Notes under the pieces: generated by a model
Database searches by the model: none
The model's input: the letters and a program-made list of their open reading frames with translations, nothing else
Told to the model about the DNA's origin: nothing
NCBI GenBank assembly: GCA_902826695.1
Contig: CADEFU010000003.1
Coordinates: 401,230 to 465,229 of the forward strand
DNA from: an uncultured Alphaproteobacteria bacterium
Lineage (GTDB): Bacteria > Pseudomonadota > Alphaproteobacteria > Micropepsales > Micropepsaceae
Reading direction: 5' to 3'
DNA: 64,000 nt
Translations under genes and position numbers: made by a program
Shown: positions 15,876 through 24,491 of the stretch, piece by piece
How the letters are laid out: every line of letters begins with the position of its first letter
How positions within the stretch are numbered: the first letter of the stretch is position 1

Positions 15876-16516
15876 ACGGAAAGACGCTGACCGACGAATT
15901 CCAGGAGTTGCGCGATGCCTCCAGCGACCGGGCGCGCGAGCTGTACGACGAACTTGCCAAACACTTGAACGAAAGCGGTGCCCTCGCCGGCGCGCTGAAG
16001 GAAGGCGATACGTTCCCCGACTTCGCGTTGCCCGACGGAGAAGGAAAGCTCGTCACCCGCGCGCGCTTGCTGGAGACAGGCCCGGCCGTCATTGTCTTCG
16101 ATCGAGGTGCATGGTGCCCCTATTGCACGACGGCGCTGAAAGCCCTCGGCAAAGTCGCCGCACAAATTCAAGCCGCCGGTGCCCGCCTCGTTGCCGTCAC
16201 GCCGGAAATTGGCGGAGGAGGGGGCCGCATCAAGGATCTATGCGGCATCGACTTCGACGTGTTGTGCGACGTGGACAGCGTGCTTGCCATGCAGTGCGGC
16301 GTGATCTTTCCGGTCTCCGACGAGCTGCGCGCAGGCTATCTCGCGCGCGGCATCGACCTGGAATTGCTCTACGGCAACGATTCTTGGATGCTTCCTGCGC
16401 CCGCGACATTCGTCGTCCGGAAGGATGCCAAGGTTGCCCGTGTGTCTCTCGATTCCGACTTCAGATACCGCCTCGAACCGTCGGAAATACTGAAGTATCT
16501 GGCCGATCTGGGCTAA
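15872..16516 (+). CDS. AhpC/TSA-type peroxiredoxin-like protein (copy 2)
   Basis: Also 214 residues and clearly homologous to the preceding product over its full length. The active site is GAWCPYC near 82-88, and conserved blocks shared with copy 1 include LLYGNDSWMLPAPATFVV and a C-terminal DSDFRYRLEPSEIL. The start codon overlaps the preceding stop, indicating translational coupling. Tandem retention of two equal-length copies suggests a heteromer or divided substrate range, which is inference. Confidence 0.85.
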   Translation: MNGKTLTDEFQELRDASSDRARELYDELAKHLNESGALAGALKEGDTFPDFALPDGEGKLVTRARLLETGPAVIVFDRGAWCPYCTTALKALGKVAAQIQAAGARLVAVTPEIGGGGGRIKDLCGIDFDVLCDVDSVLAMQCGVIFPVSDELRAGYLARGIDLELLYGNDSWMLPAPATFVVRKDAKVARVSLDSDFRYRLEPSEILKYLADLG

Positions 16517-16597
16517 AGCGCGCACACCCTGCATTTGCGCCGGGCGCACACCTGCCTCATCCTTGCCCAAGTGATTCTCATCGGCAGAGGAACAACG

Positions 16598-16789
16598 ATG
16601 GCCAGCCCCACCGACTTCGCTCTGAAGCACAGCGTCGCGACCGCGGGCGCAATCCCCGCGACGATCGCCGCGAACTGGTATCTGGAGACATTAAGCGCGG
16701 CAGGAATCGCGCTCGTCTTCTTACTCTTCCTCGCGGTGTTCAACGGCATCGCGGTGTTCGTCTCCGCCCGTAAGCGGCAAGAAGAGTAG
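16598..16789 (+). CDS. 63-aa small membrane protein
   Basis: A short protein with one strong hydrophobic helix (AAGIALVFLLFLAVFNGIAVFV, split about residues 35-56) and a basic C-terminus. AGAGGAAC lies 7 nt upstream of ATG 16598. No family is recognised. It precedes the 294-residue membrane-anchored protein by 9 bp, so the two are probably co-expressed. Confidence 0.6.
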   Translation: MASPTDFALKHSVATAGAIPATIAANWYLETLSAAGIALVFLLFLAVFNGIAVFVSARKRQEE

Positions 16790-16798
16790 GGTTCGCCG

Positions 16799-17683
16799 AT
16801 GAAGCGCATCGCCTTAGCCGCGGGCGTTATCGCTCTCATACTTGGCGCGATCGTTTACATCCTCATCGACGCGGAACGTTCCAGCCCGGTCGACGAAACT
16901 GCAACCGTCGGCGCCGCATTGCCGCCACCGCCTTCGCCCGCGCCAACCGACCCGCCAGCCAGCGAACTGCCGCCCGCCGCGCACGATCCCGCTCCCGATC
17001 CGCTGCCGCCGGCCGCCGCCGGTGATCCGCCGGAGCTGCCGAAGAAGAACGGCCATGGTGGTGCCAAGGTGCTGAGCTACTTTCAGCAATCGATAACGAC
17101 GCTCGACACAAAGCGCGCCTTCGGGTTCGTCCTCTTGCCTCGGGCCGCCGTCACCGATGCCGAGAAGCGCACGCACAAATCGTTCTGCGAGATCATGCTC
17201 GCATCGATGGACTATATGGCGCCCGGTGCCGTTGCAGCCTCAGCGCCGTCCAAAGTGCTCGCGACCTATTGGCCGATCGTCATCGGCCGCGATGCCGTCG
17301 AGATCACCGCCGCATTCTCAGCGCGCGACTGCGACGACCTCATCGCGTGGTACGATCACGCTCTCGCGCGAAAGCTCGCTGCGAACGCCGGCGTGTCGGA
17401 CCTGTCAGGCCCTCTCCTGATCACCTGGCCTTCGGATGACGGTGTCGACGCCGTGCGCGATCCGCTGATCGTGGACTTCTCCAAGGCCGATCACGCCCGC
17501 GCGACGAAGGCGTTGCAATATTGGTTCCGCCAACTGAAGAGCCGGCCCGAGCTTTGGACGAACCGCATCCGCGAAGGCACGATCCGCGCCGAACTCGCGG
17601 ACGCGGTCAACGACACGGCGGGCGTGGTTCTGGCTGTGATGTCGGGCAAGTGGGAAAGCCTGAATACGGTTGCGACGCCGTAA
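16799..17683 (+). CDS. Membrane-anchored protein with Pro-rich linker, unknown function
   Basis: A 294-residue protein with an N-terminal signal anchor (about residues 3-24), a Pro/Ala-rich spacer (about 40-80) and a globular domain of about 200 residues outside the cytoplasmic membrane. The domain contains CDDLIAWYDHAL and WPSDDGVDAVRDPLIVDFSK. I do not recognise the family. Its architecture suits a periplasmic, cell-wall-spanning protein. It is convergent with the LprI-like gene. Confidence 0.65.
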   Translation: MKRIALAAGVIALILGAIVYILIDAERSSPVDETATVGAALPPPPSPAPTDPPASELPPAAHDPAPDPLPPAAAGDPPELPKKNGHGGAKVLSYFQQSITTLDTKRAFGFVLLPRAAVTDAEKRTHKSFCEIMLASMDYMAPGAVAASAPSKVLATYWPIVIGRDAVEITAAFSARDCDDLIAWYDHALARKLAANAGVSDLSGPLLITWPSDDGVDAVRDPLIVDFSKADHARATKALQYWFRQLKSRPELWTNRIREGTIRAELADAVNDTAGVVLAVMSGKWESLNTVATP

Positions 17684-17692
17684 AGCCCCGCA

Positions 17693-18106
17693 TCACTCTG
17701 GCCCGGCGGCTTTCAGTTCCTCCACCCGGTCACGCGTCGCAATCGCAAGGCAACTCGCGCGGATCACCGATTGCGCCGATCCGCCGTAGAACGCGGTGGC
17801 CTTCCAATGGCAATTCGTATCTCGAAACGCGAGCCAAGCGGCCTGCGAGCTCTTCAAGGCCTCACGCGGCGGAGGGCCATAGGCGCGCTGCGCCACCGGG
17901 TCGGACGTCTTGAGCAGCTGATTGTAGGCGCGAACCATCTCCGCGTCGTACTTCCGGAACTCTCGATCCGCGCACTGAATGTGCTCGGCGTTGTTGCGCG
18001 ATTGATCGCAAATCCACTCGGCCGTCGCCTCGGCGCGCGCCGAAAGAGCGGCCGCCGTCCCAAGTCCGCCAACAAGCAAACAAGCACCAAGAACACGGCT
18101 ACGCAT
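17693..18106 (-). CDS. LprI-like (DUF1311) secreted protein
   Basis: A 137-residue protein with a signal peptide (cleavage near ARA, residue 27). The mature part has the LprI/DUF1311 pattern: CADREFRKYDAEMVRAYNQL and QAAWLAFRDTNCHW, with paired cysteines. Mycobacterial LprI inhibits lysozyme; in other bacteria the function is mostly unknown. It overlaps the stop of the upstream saccharopine-dehydrogenase-like gene by 8 nt. Confidence 0.8.
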   Translation of the reverse strand: MRSRVLGACLLVGGLGTAAALSARAEATAEWICDQSRNNAEHIQCADREFRKYDAEMVRAYNQLLKTSDPVAQRAYGPPPREALKSSQAAWLAFRDTNCHWKATAFYGGSAQSVIRASCLAIATRDRVEELKAAGPE

Positions 18107-19160
18107 TCAAATCCTCCCGCCGCACGTTGTCGAACTGCAAAACGAAGTCCGCACCATAAGCCAAGCTCGGTGTCTGAAACCCGGCCTTGAAGTCACCGTC
18201 CAAGACCCGCTTCACGATCGCAAGGCCCGTCGCCGCGGTCAGCGTATAGCCCTCCGGCGTTGTCAGCCGCGAACGCACGGTCTCGCCCTTCGCATTGCGC
18301 GCCGACGCGATCAAGATCGCGCGGCCCGTCCTGCGCTGTTCGTCCGTCGGCCCCTCCGGCTGCCTGTCGATCTGCCGCTTCAAGAGCGCCTGCATAAACG
18401 GCAGCCCCAGGAACGCCTTCATGAAGAACGGCATCTTCATCATCCGCGCGATCTGCGGCGACGACTCAAAATGCACTTCGATGTTGGGAATCTTCGTCGA
18501 GTGATAAGCCGTCGAGACATCGCCCCACGGCATCGCAATCGTGGGCCGCGGCCCTTGCCCGAAATCGATCAAGTCTTCATTCGCACCTTCAAGCGGCTCG
18601 ATTTCGCCGTTCCGCCGCACGAGCGTTCCCTTCGCGATCCCCTCGACCCCCGTCTTCGCGGTGCCGCGCGACATGGCCGAGAGCCCGCCGATGTAAATCT
18701 TGAGATCTTCAGCATCCGGTAGCCGCCGCGCCACGTGCGCAGCCAAGCAATCCGACGGCACAACGTCGAATCCAACCCCCGGCAGCAGCATCACGCCTGC
18801 TTGTCTCGCCTCCGCATCGCGCGCGGCGAGAGCCTCGAACACACCGATCTCCCCCGTGATATCGAGGTAGTGCGTCTTGGTTTTGATGCACGCGTCCGCC
18901 ATCGGCTTCGACGTCGCCGAAAACGGCCCGGCGATGTGCAGCACAACCGAAACTTCGTTGAGCGCCTTCTCGAGCTTCTCGGTCTCGTTCAAAAAGAACG
19001 CCCGCCACTCGAGCCCGAGCTCATCGGCCAGCGGCTTCACCTTTTCCACGCTGCGCCCGCCAAGGATCGGCGTAAGCCCTTGCGCCTTCGCTGCGCGCGC
19101 CGTGAGTTTCCCCGTGTAGCCGGTTGCGCCGTAGATCAGAACTTTCCCCGCTCGCGACAT
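18099..19160 (-). CDS. Saccharopine dehydrogenase family NAD(P)-binding protein
   Basis: A 353-residue protein with an N-terminal Rossmann fold (IYGATGYTGKL, residues 9-19) and the C-terminal domain of the trans-acting enoyl reductase / saccharopine-reductase-like group (LPGVGFDVVPSDCLAAH, SRGTAKTGVEG). Members reduce enoyl or keto groups on lipids, or have unknown substrates; lysine metabolism is unlikely. GGAGAAACAG precedes ATG 19160. It is divergent from the TetR gene and shares its operator. Confidence 0.83.
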   Translation of the reverse strand: MSRAGKVLIYGATGYTGKLTARAAKAQGLTPILGGRSVEKVKPLADELGLEWRAFFLNETEKLEKALNEVSVVLHIAGPFSATSKPMADACIKTKTHYLDITGEIGVFEALAARDAEARQAGVMLLPGVGFDVVPSDCLAAHVARRLPDAEDLKIYIGGLSAMSRGTAKTGVEGIAKGTLVRRNGEIEPLEGANEDLIDFGQGPRPTIAMPWGDVSTAYHSTKIPNIEVHFESSPQIARMMKMPFFMKAFLGLPFMQALLKRQIDRQPEGPTDEQRRTGRAILIASARNAKGETVRSRLTTPEGYTLTAATGLAIVKRVLDGDFKAGFQTPSLAYGADFVLQFDNVRREDLNA

Positions 19161-19243
19161 CTGTTTCTCCGTTTGTACGCTTCTTATACCTTTGGGCGCG
19201 ACCGAAACAACGCCCAATGCACGCGATAGGGGAAGGTGTCGTG

Positions 19244-19272
19244 ATTTGACAGTTCGACGATTTCTGTCAAAT
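19244..19272. promoter_or_regulatory. Palindromic TetR operator with divergent promoters
   Basis: Perfect 9-bp arms ATTTGACAG (19244-19252) and CTGTCAAAT (19264-19272) flank 11 bp. Each arm contains a TTGACA hexamer usable as -35 in its own direction. The site ends 8 bp before the TetR ATG and 83 bp upstream of the saccharopine-dehydrogenase-like ATG, a standard position for TetR autoregulation. No Shine-Dalgarno sequence is visible before the TetR ATG, so a leaderless transcript is possible. Confidence 0.75.
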
Positions 19273-19280
19273 CTGTCGCC

Positions 19281-19904
19281 ATGGATCCAAAGCACGCCAT
19301 CTTGCGCGCAGCTCAAGTCGTCTTCTCGCGTCACGGCTTTCGCCAAACCTCGATGGCGATGGTGGCCGAAGAGGCGCGGCTGACGCGCCAGGCGCTCTAC
19401 CACCACTTCGATTCGAAAGAGGCGCTGTTCGCGGCGCTTGTCGATCAGCTTCACGAAAGTGCGGTCGCCGCCGCCAAGGAAGCCGCCGCCCAAGGTGGTC
19501 GCGACGCCGCCGATGCCGTGACGCAAATTGTGGCTGCCTATCACACGAGCTTCGTGGAAAGTGTTGCCGCCTCGCCCTTTGCGACCGAACTGGTGGAAGA
19601 AAGCAGCCGCCAGTGCGGTGCCGCCATCACCGGGCACGCCAAGCGTTTCGCGAAGGTTCTGGAGACGGCAATCGCGGGCCTCGCGCGCGCCGGCCGGCTC
19701 ACGCTGCGCGGCATCACCGCGCGCGAACTCACCGATATGATCGCGATTGCCGCCAAAGGTGTGAAAGTCGCGACCGCTACCGAAGGCGAAGCGGCGCACG
19801 GCCAAGCGCTGAAACGCATCGTCGAACTAATTTGTGCTGGTGCGGGCGCGTTGCCCGCAAAGGCGCCACAACGTACAGGGACAGTAAGGAGACTTAGCCG
19901 ATGA
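19281..19904 (+). CDS. TetR/AcrR family transcriptional regulator
   Basis: A 207-residue regulator with the N-terminal TetR helix-turn-helix ([20 protein letters not shown], about residues 23-42, followed by [10 protein letters not shown]). The C-terminal ligand-binding half is helical and resembles the AcrR-like group. Its stop overlaps the iorA-like start (ATGA, 19901-19904), so the regulator is translationally coupled to the hydroxylase it presumably controls. The palindrome at 19244-19272 is the likely binding site. Confidence 0.88.
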   Translation: MDPKHAILRAAQVVFSRHGFRQTSMAMVAEEARLTRQALYHHFDSKEALFAALVDQLHESAVAAAKEAAAQGGRDAADAVTQIVAAYHTSFVESVAASPFATELVEESSRQCGAAITGHAKRFAKVLETAIAGLARAGRLTLRGITARELTDMIAIAAKGVKVATATEGEAAHGQALKRIVELICAGAGALPAKAPQRTGTVRRLSR

Positions 19905-20350
19905 TCACAATCAACGTGAACGGCACACCGCACCAGGTGGAGGCCGAAGATGGTATGCCGCTACTCTGGGTGATACGCGATGTGCTCAACATGACGGGCA
20001 CGAAGTATGGTTGCGGCGTCGGTTCTTGCGGCGCCTGCACGGTCTTGATCGACGGCGCGGCAACGCGCAGCTGCTCTTTCCCCGCCGCTCTTGCGGCTGG
20101 CAAGAACATCACAACGATCGAAGGTCTCAAGACAGGCGACACGTTGCACAAGGTTCAGCAAGCCTGGATTGAAGCGCAGGCGCCGCAATGCGGCTTCTGC
20201 CAGTCCGGTCAGATCATGGCCGCCGTCGCGTTGCTGAAGGAAAAGCCGCAGCCGACCGATGCCGAGATCGACGCGGCGATGACCAACATCTGCCGCTGCG
20301 GCGCCTACTCACAAATCCGCGCGGCGATCCACGCCGCCGCCAAAGTATAG
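19901..20350 (+). CDS. (2Fe-2S) subunit of molybdenum hydroxylase, IorA-like
   Basis: A 149-residue electron-transfer subunit of the xanthine-dehydrogenase family. The plant-type ferredoxin cluster is bound by Cys38, Cys43, Cys46 and Cys58 (CGVGSCGAC). The helical second cluster has Cys97, Cys100, Cys131 and Cys133 (CGFC and CRC). It matches isoquinoline 1-oxidoreductase alpha and related aldehyde dehydrogenase subunits. AAGGAGAC precedes the start. It forms a complex with the large subunit encoded 10 bp downstream. Confidence 0.92.
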   Translation: MITINVNGTPHQVEAEDGMPLLWVIRDVLNMTGTKYGCGVGSCGACTVLIDGAATRSCSFPAALAAGKNITTIEGLKTGDTLHKVQQAWIEAQAPQCGFCQSGQIMAAVALLKEKPQPTDAEIDAAMTNICRCGAYSQIRAAIHAAAKV

Positions 20351-20360
20351 GAGACACACC

Positions 20361-22577
20361 ATGGTTTCTCGCAGATTGGTGATCTTCGGCGGCGTCGCCG
20401 CAGCCGGCGGCCTCGCGGTCGGTTACGCGCTGATGCCGTACTCGACGCTCGATCGCGCCAAAGGCATGATCGCAAAGGAAGGTGCGACCCCGCTGTCCGC
20501 CTGGGTGCGCATCGGCACCGACAACTCGGTCACCGTCATCGTCCCGCATTCCGAAATGGGGCAGGGCGTTCACACGTCCATGCCGATGATGTTGGCCGAG
20601 GAACTCGACGCCGACTGGTCGCTCGTGCGCATGGAGCAAGCGCCGGCCGACATGGCGTTCGCGAACCGCGCGCTCGCGCGCGAGTACTTGCGCGGCGACA
20701 TGTCGATCCCGTCTTGGATGTCGGGGGTTGCCGAGTTTGGCGCCCGCAAGGTCGCCGAGTCCATGAACCTGCAGATCACGGGCGGCTCGACAGCAGTGCG
20801 CTTTACCGGCGTTCGCGGCATGCGCATGGCCGGTGCCGCCGCGCGCTGGATGCTCATCAAGGCCGCCGCCGCAAAGTGGGGCGTCCCGGAGTCTGAAATC
20901 GTCGCCAAGCAAAGCAAGCTCAGCCACGCTTCCGGCAAGAGTGCGACGTACGGCGAAATGGCGGCGGCCGCTGCCGCCTACGATCCGCCCGTCGATGTGC
21001 CGCTCAAGGCCAAGAAGGACTACACGATCGTCGGCCAACCGATCGCGCGCTTCGACATCCCGGGCAAAGTGGACGGCAGCGCGAAATACGGTATCGACGT
21101 CCGTTTGCCGAACATGAGCTACGCCGTCATCGCCGCCTCGCCCGTCTTCGGCGGCACGTTGAAGTCGGTCGACGAAAAGCCCGCGACGGCGATGAAGGGC
21201 GTGAAGAAGGTTGTGAAGCTCCCGGCGGCCGTCGCCGTTGTCGCCGACAACACCTGGCGCGCCAAGGAAGCACTCGCCGCCCTGCAACCGCAGTGGGACG
21301 AAGGCCAGAACGCGAACGTCACTCAGGCGACGATCTTCGCCGGCAAAGAAGCGGCGTTGGCGAAGGGCGGTCTCACCGAGGACCATGCCAGCGGCAACGT
21401 CGACGAAGCGCTCAAAGGCGCGAAGAGCGTCATCGAAGCGACCTACAAAGTTCCCTTCCTCGCCCACGCGGCGATGGAGGTCATGAACTGCACCGCGCAT
21501 TTCGAGGGCGACAAGCTCACGATTTGGGGCGGCTTCCAGGACGGGCTTGGCGCGAAGGCGCGTGCGGCGAAAGCGGCCGGCATCCCGATCGACAACGTGA
21601 CGCTGAACCACACCGCGATGGGTGGCGGCTTCGGCCGTCGCGGCGGCACGCTCGATTACCTCGACAAGGCGGTTGCGATCGCGCGCCAGGTTGAGGGTCC
21701 GGTGCAGGTCGTCTTCACCCGCGAAGAAGACATGACGCAGGACTTCTACCGCCACGCCTCGCTCGCCAAGATGCGCGCGGCAATGGACGACAAGGGCAAG
21801 GTGACGGCCTGGCTGCACACCTTCACCGAAAAGCACGACCCGCCAGAGGCGATCCGCGTCAACTACGACTTCGCCAACCAAGCCGCGCGCTACGCCAGCG
21901 ACACGAATCCCATTCCGTGGGGCCCGTGGCGCAGTGTCGACCACACCCAGCAAGGCTTCTTCATCGAAACCTTCATGGACGAACTCGCCGCAGCCGCCGG
22001 CAAGGATCCGTTCGAGTTCCGCCGCGCGCATCTCGAAGGTGCGCCGCGCCATAAGGCCGTGCTCGAACTCGCAGCAGAGATGGCCAACTGGTCCGTCGCC
22101 CCGGAAGCAGGCCGTGCTCGCGGCATCGCAATCCGCGACGCGTTCGGTACGATCGTGGCGCAAGTCGCCGAAGTCTCGATCGGCGCCGACGGCCGCGCGC
22201 GCGTGCACAAAGTGTGGAGCGCCGTCGATCCCGGCGAGGTGATCAACCCCGCGACGTTCACCGCCCAGATCCAAGGCGGTGCGATCTATGGCCTGACCGC
22301 AGCGCTTTATGGCGAGATCTCGATCGACAAGGGCAGGGTGGTCCAACAAAACTTCCCGGACTACGAGATGGTCCGCATGGCCGAAGCGCCGGTGCACGAG
22401 GTCCGCTTCATCGAATCGGGCGCGCGCACCGGCGGCGCAGGCGAACCGGGCACCGCCCCGATTGCAGCCGCCGTCGGCAACGCGATCTTCGCGCTCACGA
22501 AGAAACGCATCCGCGAACTGCCGTTCATGAAGACCACGCTCACGGCCTCAACCGCGACGGGGGCCGCAAATGGCTAG
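20361..22577 (+). CDS. Molybdopterin-binding subunit of molybdenum hydroxylase, IorB-like
   Basis: A 738-residue large subunit. It begins with a twin-arginine-like leader (SRRLVIFGGVAAAGG), typical of IorB-type proteins exported or anchored with bound cofactor. Molybdenum-cofactor contacts are seen in GGGFGRRGGTLDYL, and the catalytic Glu lies in GGAGEPGTAP near the C-terminus. The family oxidises N-heterocycles or aldehydes by hydroxylation with water. There is no FAD subunit gene; the downstream diheme cytochrome probably accepts the electrons. Confidence 0.92.
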   Translation: MVSRRLVIFGGVAAAGGLAVGYALMPYSTLDRAKGMIAKEGATPLSAWVRIGTDNSVTVIVPHSEMGQGVHTSMPMMLAEELDADWSLVRMEQAPADMAFANRALAREYLRGDMSIPSWMSGVAEFGARKVAESMNLQITGGSTAVRFTGVRGMRMAGAAARWMLIKAAAAKWGVPESEIVAKQSKLSHASGKSATYGEMAAAAAAYDPPVDVPLKAKKDYTIVGQPIARFDIPGKVDGSAKYGIDVRLPNMSYAVIAASPVFGGTLKSVDEKPATAMKGVKKVVKLPAAVAVVADNTWRAKEALAALQPQWDEGQNANVTQATIFAGKEAALAKGGLTEDHASGNVDEALKGAKSVIEATYKVPFLAHAAMEVMNCTAHFEGDKLTIWGGFQDGLGAKARAAKAAGIPIDNVTLNHTAMGGGFGRRGGTLDYLDKAVAIARQVEGPVQVVFTREEDMTQDFYRHASLAKMRAAMDDKGKVTAWLHTFTEKHDPPEAIRVNYDFANQAARYASDTNPIPWGPWRSVDHTQQGFFIETFMDELAAAAGKDPFEFRRAHLEGAPRHKAVLELAAEMANWSVAPEAGRARGIAIRDAFGTIVAQVAEVSIGADGRARVHKVWSAVDPGEVINPATFTAQIQGGAIYGLTAALYGEISIDKGRVVQQNFPDYEMVRMAEAPVHEVRFIESGARTGGAGEPGTAPIAAAVGNAIFALTKKRIRELPFMKTTLTASTATGAANG

Positions 22578-23127
22578 GGGTTGGTTCATCACACTTCCGC
22601 TTGCCGCCGCGTTGGCGGCGAGCACCTCTCTCACGAACGCAGCGCCGCCGGAGTCACCCTCCGCGGCCGCCTTCCGCGAGGTAGCCAAAGTGCTGAACCA
22701 CCCACGCTGCATGAACTGCCACACAACGGTAAACTGGCCGACGCAAGGCGAAACGCGTCAACGGCATACCTTTAACGTCATGCGCGGACCCGACGGTGGC
22801 GGCCCGCCCGGCATGCGTTGCACGACGTGCCATCAAGACAAGAACCAAGACGCGATGAATATCCCCGGCACCAAGAATTGGCACATGGCGCCTATGACCA
22901 TGGGCTGGACCGGACTCTCGCCCAACCAACTCTGCAAAGCACTGCTCGACCCCGCAAAGAACGGCGGCAAGACGGGCGAGAAGGTGATCGAGCACTTGCG
23001 TTCAGACCCATTCGTCCTTTGGGCGTGGGCTCCCGGCGGGAAACGCAAGCCGCCGGAAATGGCGCACGCGGCATTCGTGGCCGCGGCCGATACTTGGATC
23101 AAGAAAGGCGCCGACTGCCCGCAATAG
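22570..23127 (+). CDS. Diheme c-type cytochrome-like subunit of the hydroxylase
   Basis: A 185-residue secreted protein with a signal peptide (about residues 1-25) and two heme-attachment motifs, Cys47-x-x-Cys50-His51 (CMNCH) and Cys84-x-x-Cys87-His88 (CTTCH). Met-rich stretches (HMAPMTMGW) may supply axial ligands. It overlaps the end of the large-subunit gene by 8 nt. The likely role is to move electrons from the IorA iron-sulphur centres to the respiratory chain in the periplasm. Confidence 0.85.
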   Translation: MARGWFITLPLAAALAASTSLTNAAPPESPSAAAFREVAKVLNHPRCMNCHTTVNWPTQGETRQRHTFNVMRGPDGGGPPGMRCTTCHQDKNQDAMNIPGTKNWHMAPMTMGWTGLSPNQLCKALLDPAKNGGKTGEKVIEHLRSDPFVLWAWAPGGKRKPPEMAHAAFVAAADTWIKKGADCPQ

Positions 23128-23162
23128 CGGTGCGGCAACGCGTTGTTGCTAGCGCGGCCGCC

Positions 23163-23369
23163 TTACGCCGCCGCGAGGTTCTTCAACTGCGATGCCAGAT
23201 GATCGCGAAGGCGTTCCTTCGGGATACGCGCGAGGTCTTCTTTTAGCGCCTGCGAAAGAACGCGATGTACGAGCAGATATGACTCGTTGATGCTGATGCC
23301 GTTGCGCTTGGCTTCGTCAATCAGCTCTGGGCCCATGGCCAGCACATCGAACAACCGGTTCTTCTTCAT
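23163..23369 (-). CDS. 68-aa protein, unknown
   Basis: A short helical, charged protein starting MKKNRLFDVLAMGPELIDEA. The stretch ESYLLVHRVLSQALKE faintly recalls sigma-factor region 2, but is too weak to name a family. The ATG at 23369 is preferred over one four codons upstream. It is convergent with the cytochrome gene. No function is assigned. Confidence 0.45.
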   Translation of the reverse strand: MKKNRLFDVLAMGPELIDEAKRNGISINESYLLVHRVLSQALKEDLARIPKERLRDHLASQLKNLAAA

Positions 23370-23725
23370 CGTGCACTCCATTCCATTGTTTCGTTCTCGC
23401 TCGAGTGTGCAGCCAGAACGCCAACCTCCACCGCGGTGCACGGTGCCACAAACGCCCTTACCTGTCGCTGACGAGTTCGTGACAAATTGTCTAAGCAATG
23501 AAGATGCGATGAACGTCACAACTGAAATTGCGCACATCGCACGGCACGCGGTTGCGCTGCAGCATGTTCGTTTGCAAAGCGCGCAGGCGGGCGATCCTCG
23601 AGAGCGCCCGCACGATTGCTGCACCGCACAGCGTTTCTGTTTCGCCTTTGAAAATTACTGTGAACACGCCTTCAGGCGCTGCCATCGTGCGACTGCGTGG
23701 TCAACGAACCGTCACTGGCACCGCT
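23370..23725. other. Low-content intergenic region
   Basis: The only candidate is a minus-strand 64-codon frame at 23491-23685 (MAAPEGVFTVIFKGETETL...). Its third-position GC is lower than that of neighbouring genes and it has no clear ribosome-binding site, so it is not called as a gene. Otherwise nothing is recognised. The stretch probably contains the promoter of the 68-aa gene. Confidence 0.4.
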
Positions 23726-24214
23726 TCAATGCGGAGTCCGCGTTGCCGATTCGCCCGGTTTAGAGCGCGAAGCTGTCTTCTTCACCGGCCGATCATGGCC
23801 CGATTTGCCGTTCAGCGGCCGTGTTTTCACCGCCGTGAGCGGGGGCGGCATCACGACCTTGCCGTCCTCTGCCAGTTGCCCGGTAATCTTGGCCATCAAG
23901 TCGAACTGTGTCTGCACGTCGTCCATGATCCGCGCCATCGCGCCGGAAACCCAGCGCTGCCAAGCTTCCGCGCGCTTCTCTTGGTCGGTCTCGCCGTTCA
24001 TTTCATGCAGCATCTTGAGCGCCGCTTCGGTGCCTTCCCGCCGCCGATCGAACCAAACGTCCAGATTGCTCTGAAAATTCTCCAGCATGTGCTTCTGCAT
24101 CGCAAAGACGCGCTTCATGCTTTCGACATAGGCCCTGTTCGGAAACGGCACATTCATAAGCTCACTCAGGACTTCGGCGGGCGTCTTGTCTTTCGGTGTT
24201 TTCTTGTCTGCCAT
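23726..24214 (-). CDS. Phasin-like helical protein, tentative
   Basis: A 162-residue protein that is almost wholly helical and charged in the middle (NFQSNLDVWFDRRREGTEAA, DDVQTQFDLMAKITGQL), with a Lys/Arg-rich disordered tail. Length and amphipathic helices resemble phasins that coat polyhydroxyalkanoate granules, which would fit bdhA elsewhere in the window. The match is by character only. The ATG at 24214 is chosen because the N-terminal extension upstream is not conserved-looking. Confidence 0.5.
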   Translation of the reverse strand: MADKKTPKDKTPAEVLSELMNVPFPNRAYVESMKRVFAMQKHMLENFQSNLDVWFDRRREGTEAALKMLHEMNGETDQEKRAEAWQRWVSGAMARIMDDVQTQFDLMAKITGQLAEDGKVVMPPPLTAVKTRPLNGKSGHDRPVKKTASRSKPGESATRTPH

Positions 24215-24491
24215 GGGAATGGTCCTTCGAGGTGCGAGCGAAGTTGGATGGCCGGGGATGCTTCTTCTTTGGGCTGAGAAGCTTTCCATTCCGCCAAATT
24301 GCGGCCGCGATCCACGCCGCTCCAGCATTCCGGAAAAAGGCCGCTGTGGAGTTTCCGGTTTGCGCGCTTCACGAAATCTCGCGCGCTGAAGCTGCCCGAC
24401 CTTAAGCACGTCGACGCACGTTGGCCAGGCAAACTTGATCCAATCAATGCTCACCCGTCACAGAGTGCAAGTTTCTTCGCCGTCATATTGA

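Noticed and set aside
20214..22397. A 727-codon open frame antisense to the hydroxylase large-subunit gene
   Set aside because: It is Arg/His/Gly-rich, has no family match or ribosome-binding site, and mirrors the strong codon bias of the real gene on the plus strand.
23491..23685. A 64-codon minus-strand frame as a small gene
   Set aside because: Third-codon GC is lower than in neighbouring genes and no ribosome-binding site is visible; kept only as a note.
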